Origin: Deltaproteobacteria bacterium
GTDB taxonomy: Bacteria > Desulfobacterota > Dissulfuribacteria > Dissulfuribacterales > UBA3076
Assembly (NCBI GenBank): GCA_013138705.1
Contig: WTCF01000016.1
Location: 1 to 5,844 of the forward strand
Direction: 5' to 3'
DNA length: 5,844 bases
The notes below the pieces were generated by a model that was given only the letters and a program-made list of their open reading frames with translations, did no database searches and had not been told where the DNA came from. How positions within the stretch are numbered: position 1 is the stretch's first letter; each line of letters starts with the position of its first letter. Of this stretch, positions 5,699-5,844 are shown in pieces. A program made the position numbers and the translations under genes.

Positions 5699-5844
5699 AT
5701 GCTGGAGTTTCGCAGCAATGGCCTTAGGATCTTAAATTTGCCAATCCCAGTCATTTCATTTGTCGCAGTATTTTTTTATGTCCTTTTTTTGAGCGGCTGT
5801 GCGGGTCCACAGTCAACCCAGGGTACCGGTCCTATTTTTTTTCC
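5699..5844 (+). CDS. Lipoprotein, 3'-partial; possible NHL/beta-propeller protein
   Basis: Forty-eight codons are visible before the window ends. ATG has a good ribosome binding site. The N-terminus carries Arg5 and Arg10, a hydrophobic stretch of about residues 16-31, then the lipobox LSGC with lipidated Cys34. Ala at +2 is compatible with transport to the outer membrane. The frame has no stop to the edge and the signal is coherent, so this is a real gene although too short for family assignment. The mature start (CAGPQS, then GPIFFP) resembles the N-terminal pattern I recall for NHL-repeat lipoproteins found beside multiheme cytochromes, in which an F-F/Y-P stretch precedes a PRIQFL-like strand. 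That is a weak inference from six residues. The gene is separated from the tetraheme gene by a terminator, so any functional link is through location rather than a shared transcript. Confidence 0.82.
   Translation, partial: MLEFRSNGLRILNLPIPVISFVAVFFYVLFLSGCAGPQSTQGTGPIFF

Overview
The window reads as a chromosomal segment of an anaerobic, cytochrome-rich Gram-negative bacterium. A Desulfobacterota (Deltaproteobacteria) relative of the Geobacter / Desulfuromonas / sulfate-reducer type fits best. The reasons are a sigma-54 two-component system, two exported multiheme c-type cytochromes and a lipoprotein packed on one strand, a style common in that group. The taxon is an inference from gene content; there is no marker gene here.

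Layout, all on the + strand. Positions 1-1688 hold the 3' part of a sensor histidine kinase (GAF-like region, coiled coil, PAS, HisKA, HATPase) that is open at the left edge. Positions 1685-3109 hold its cognate NtrC-type response regulator (receiver, AAA+ sigma-54 activation, Fis-type helix-turn-helix), overlapping the kinase by 4 bases. Positions 3125-4474 encode an exported cytochrome with 13 CXXCH sites plus one CX4CH and one CX3CH, up to 15 hemes. Positions 4475-4835 are non-coding. They carry two tandem hairpins with the same loop, a well-matched -24/-12 (sigma-54) promoter and a long leader with a small hairpin. Positions 4836-5531 encode a small exported tetraheme cytochrome. Positions 5532-5698 contain a strong intrinsic terminator, a 7-bp tandem repeat and possible promoter elements. 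From 5699 to the right edge is the start of a lipoprotein with a clear lipobox.

How it may work together: the kinase senses an unknown signal and phosphorylates the regulator, which would activate the sigma-54 promoter upstream of the tetraheme cytochrome. The 15-heme protein would act as a periplasmic electron carrier. The tetraheme protein resembles the small cytochrome family that includes OmcE-like, filament-forming members, and the lipoprotein may be an outer-membrane partner, possibly an NHL/beta-propeller protein. A regulated extracellular electron transfer module is the most attractive reading. The promoter, heme motifs, signal peptides and operon overlap are seen directly; the extracellular role and the regulatory link are inference.
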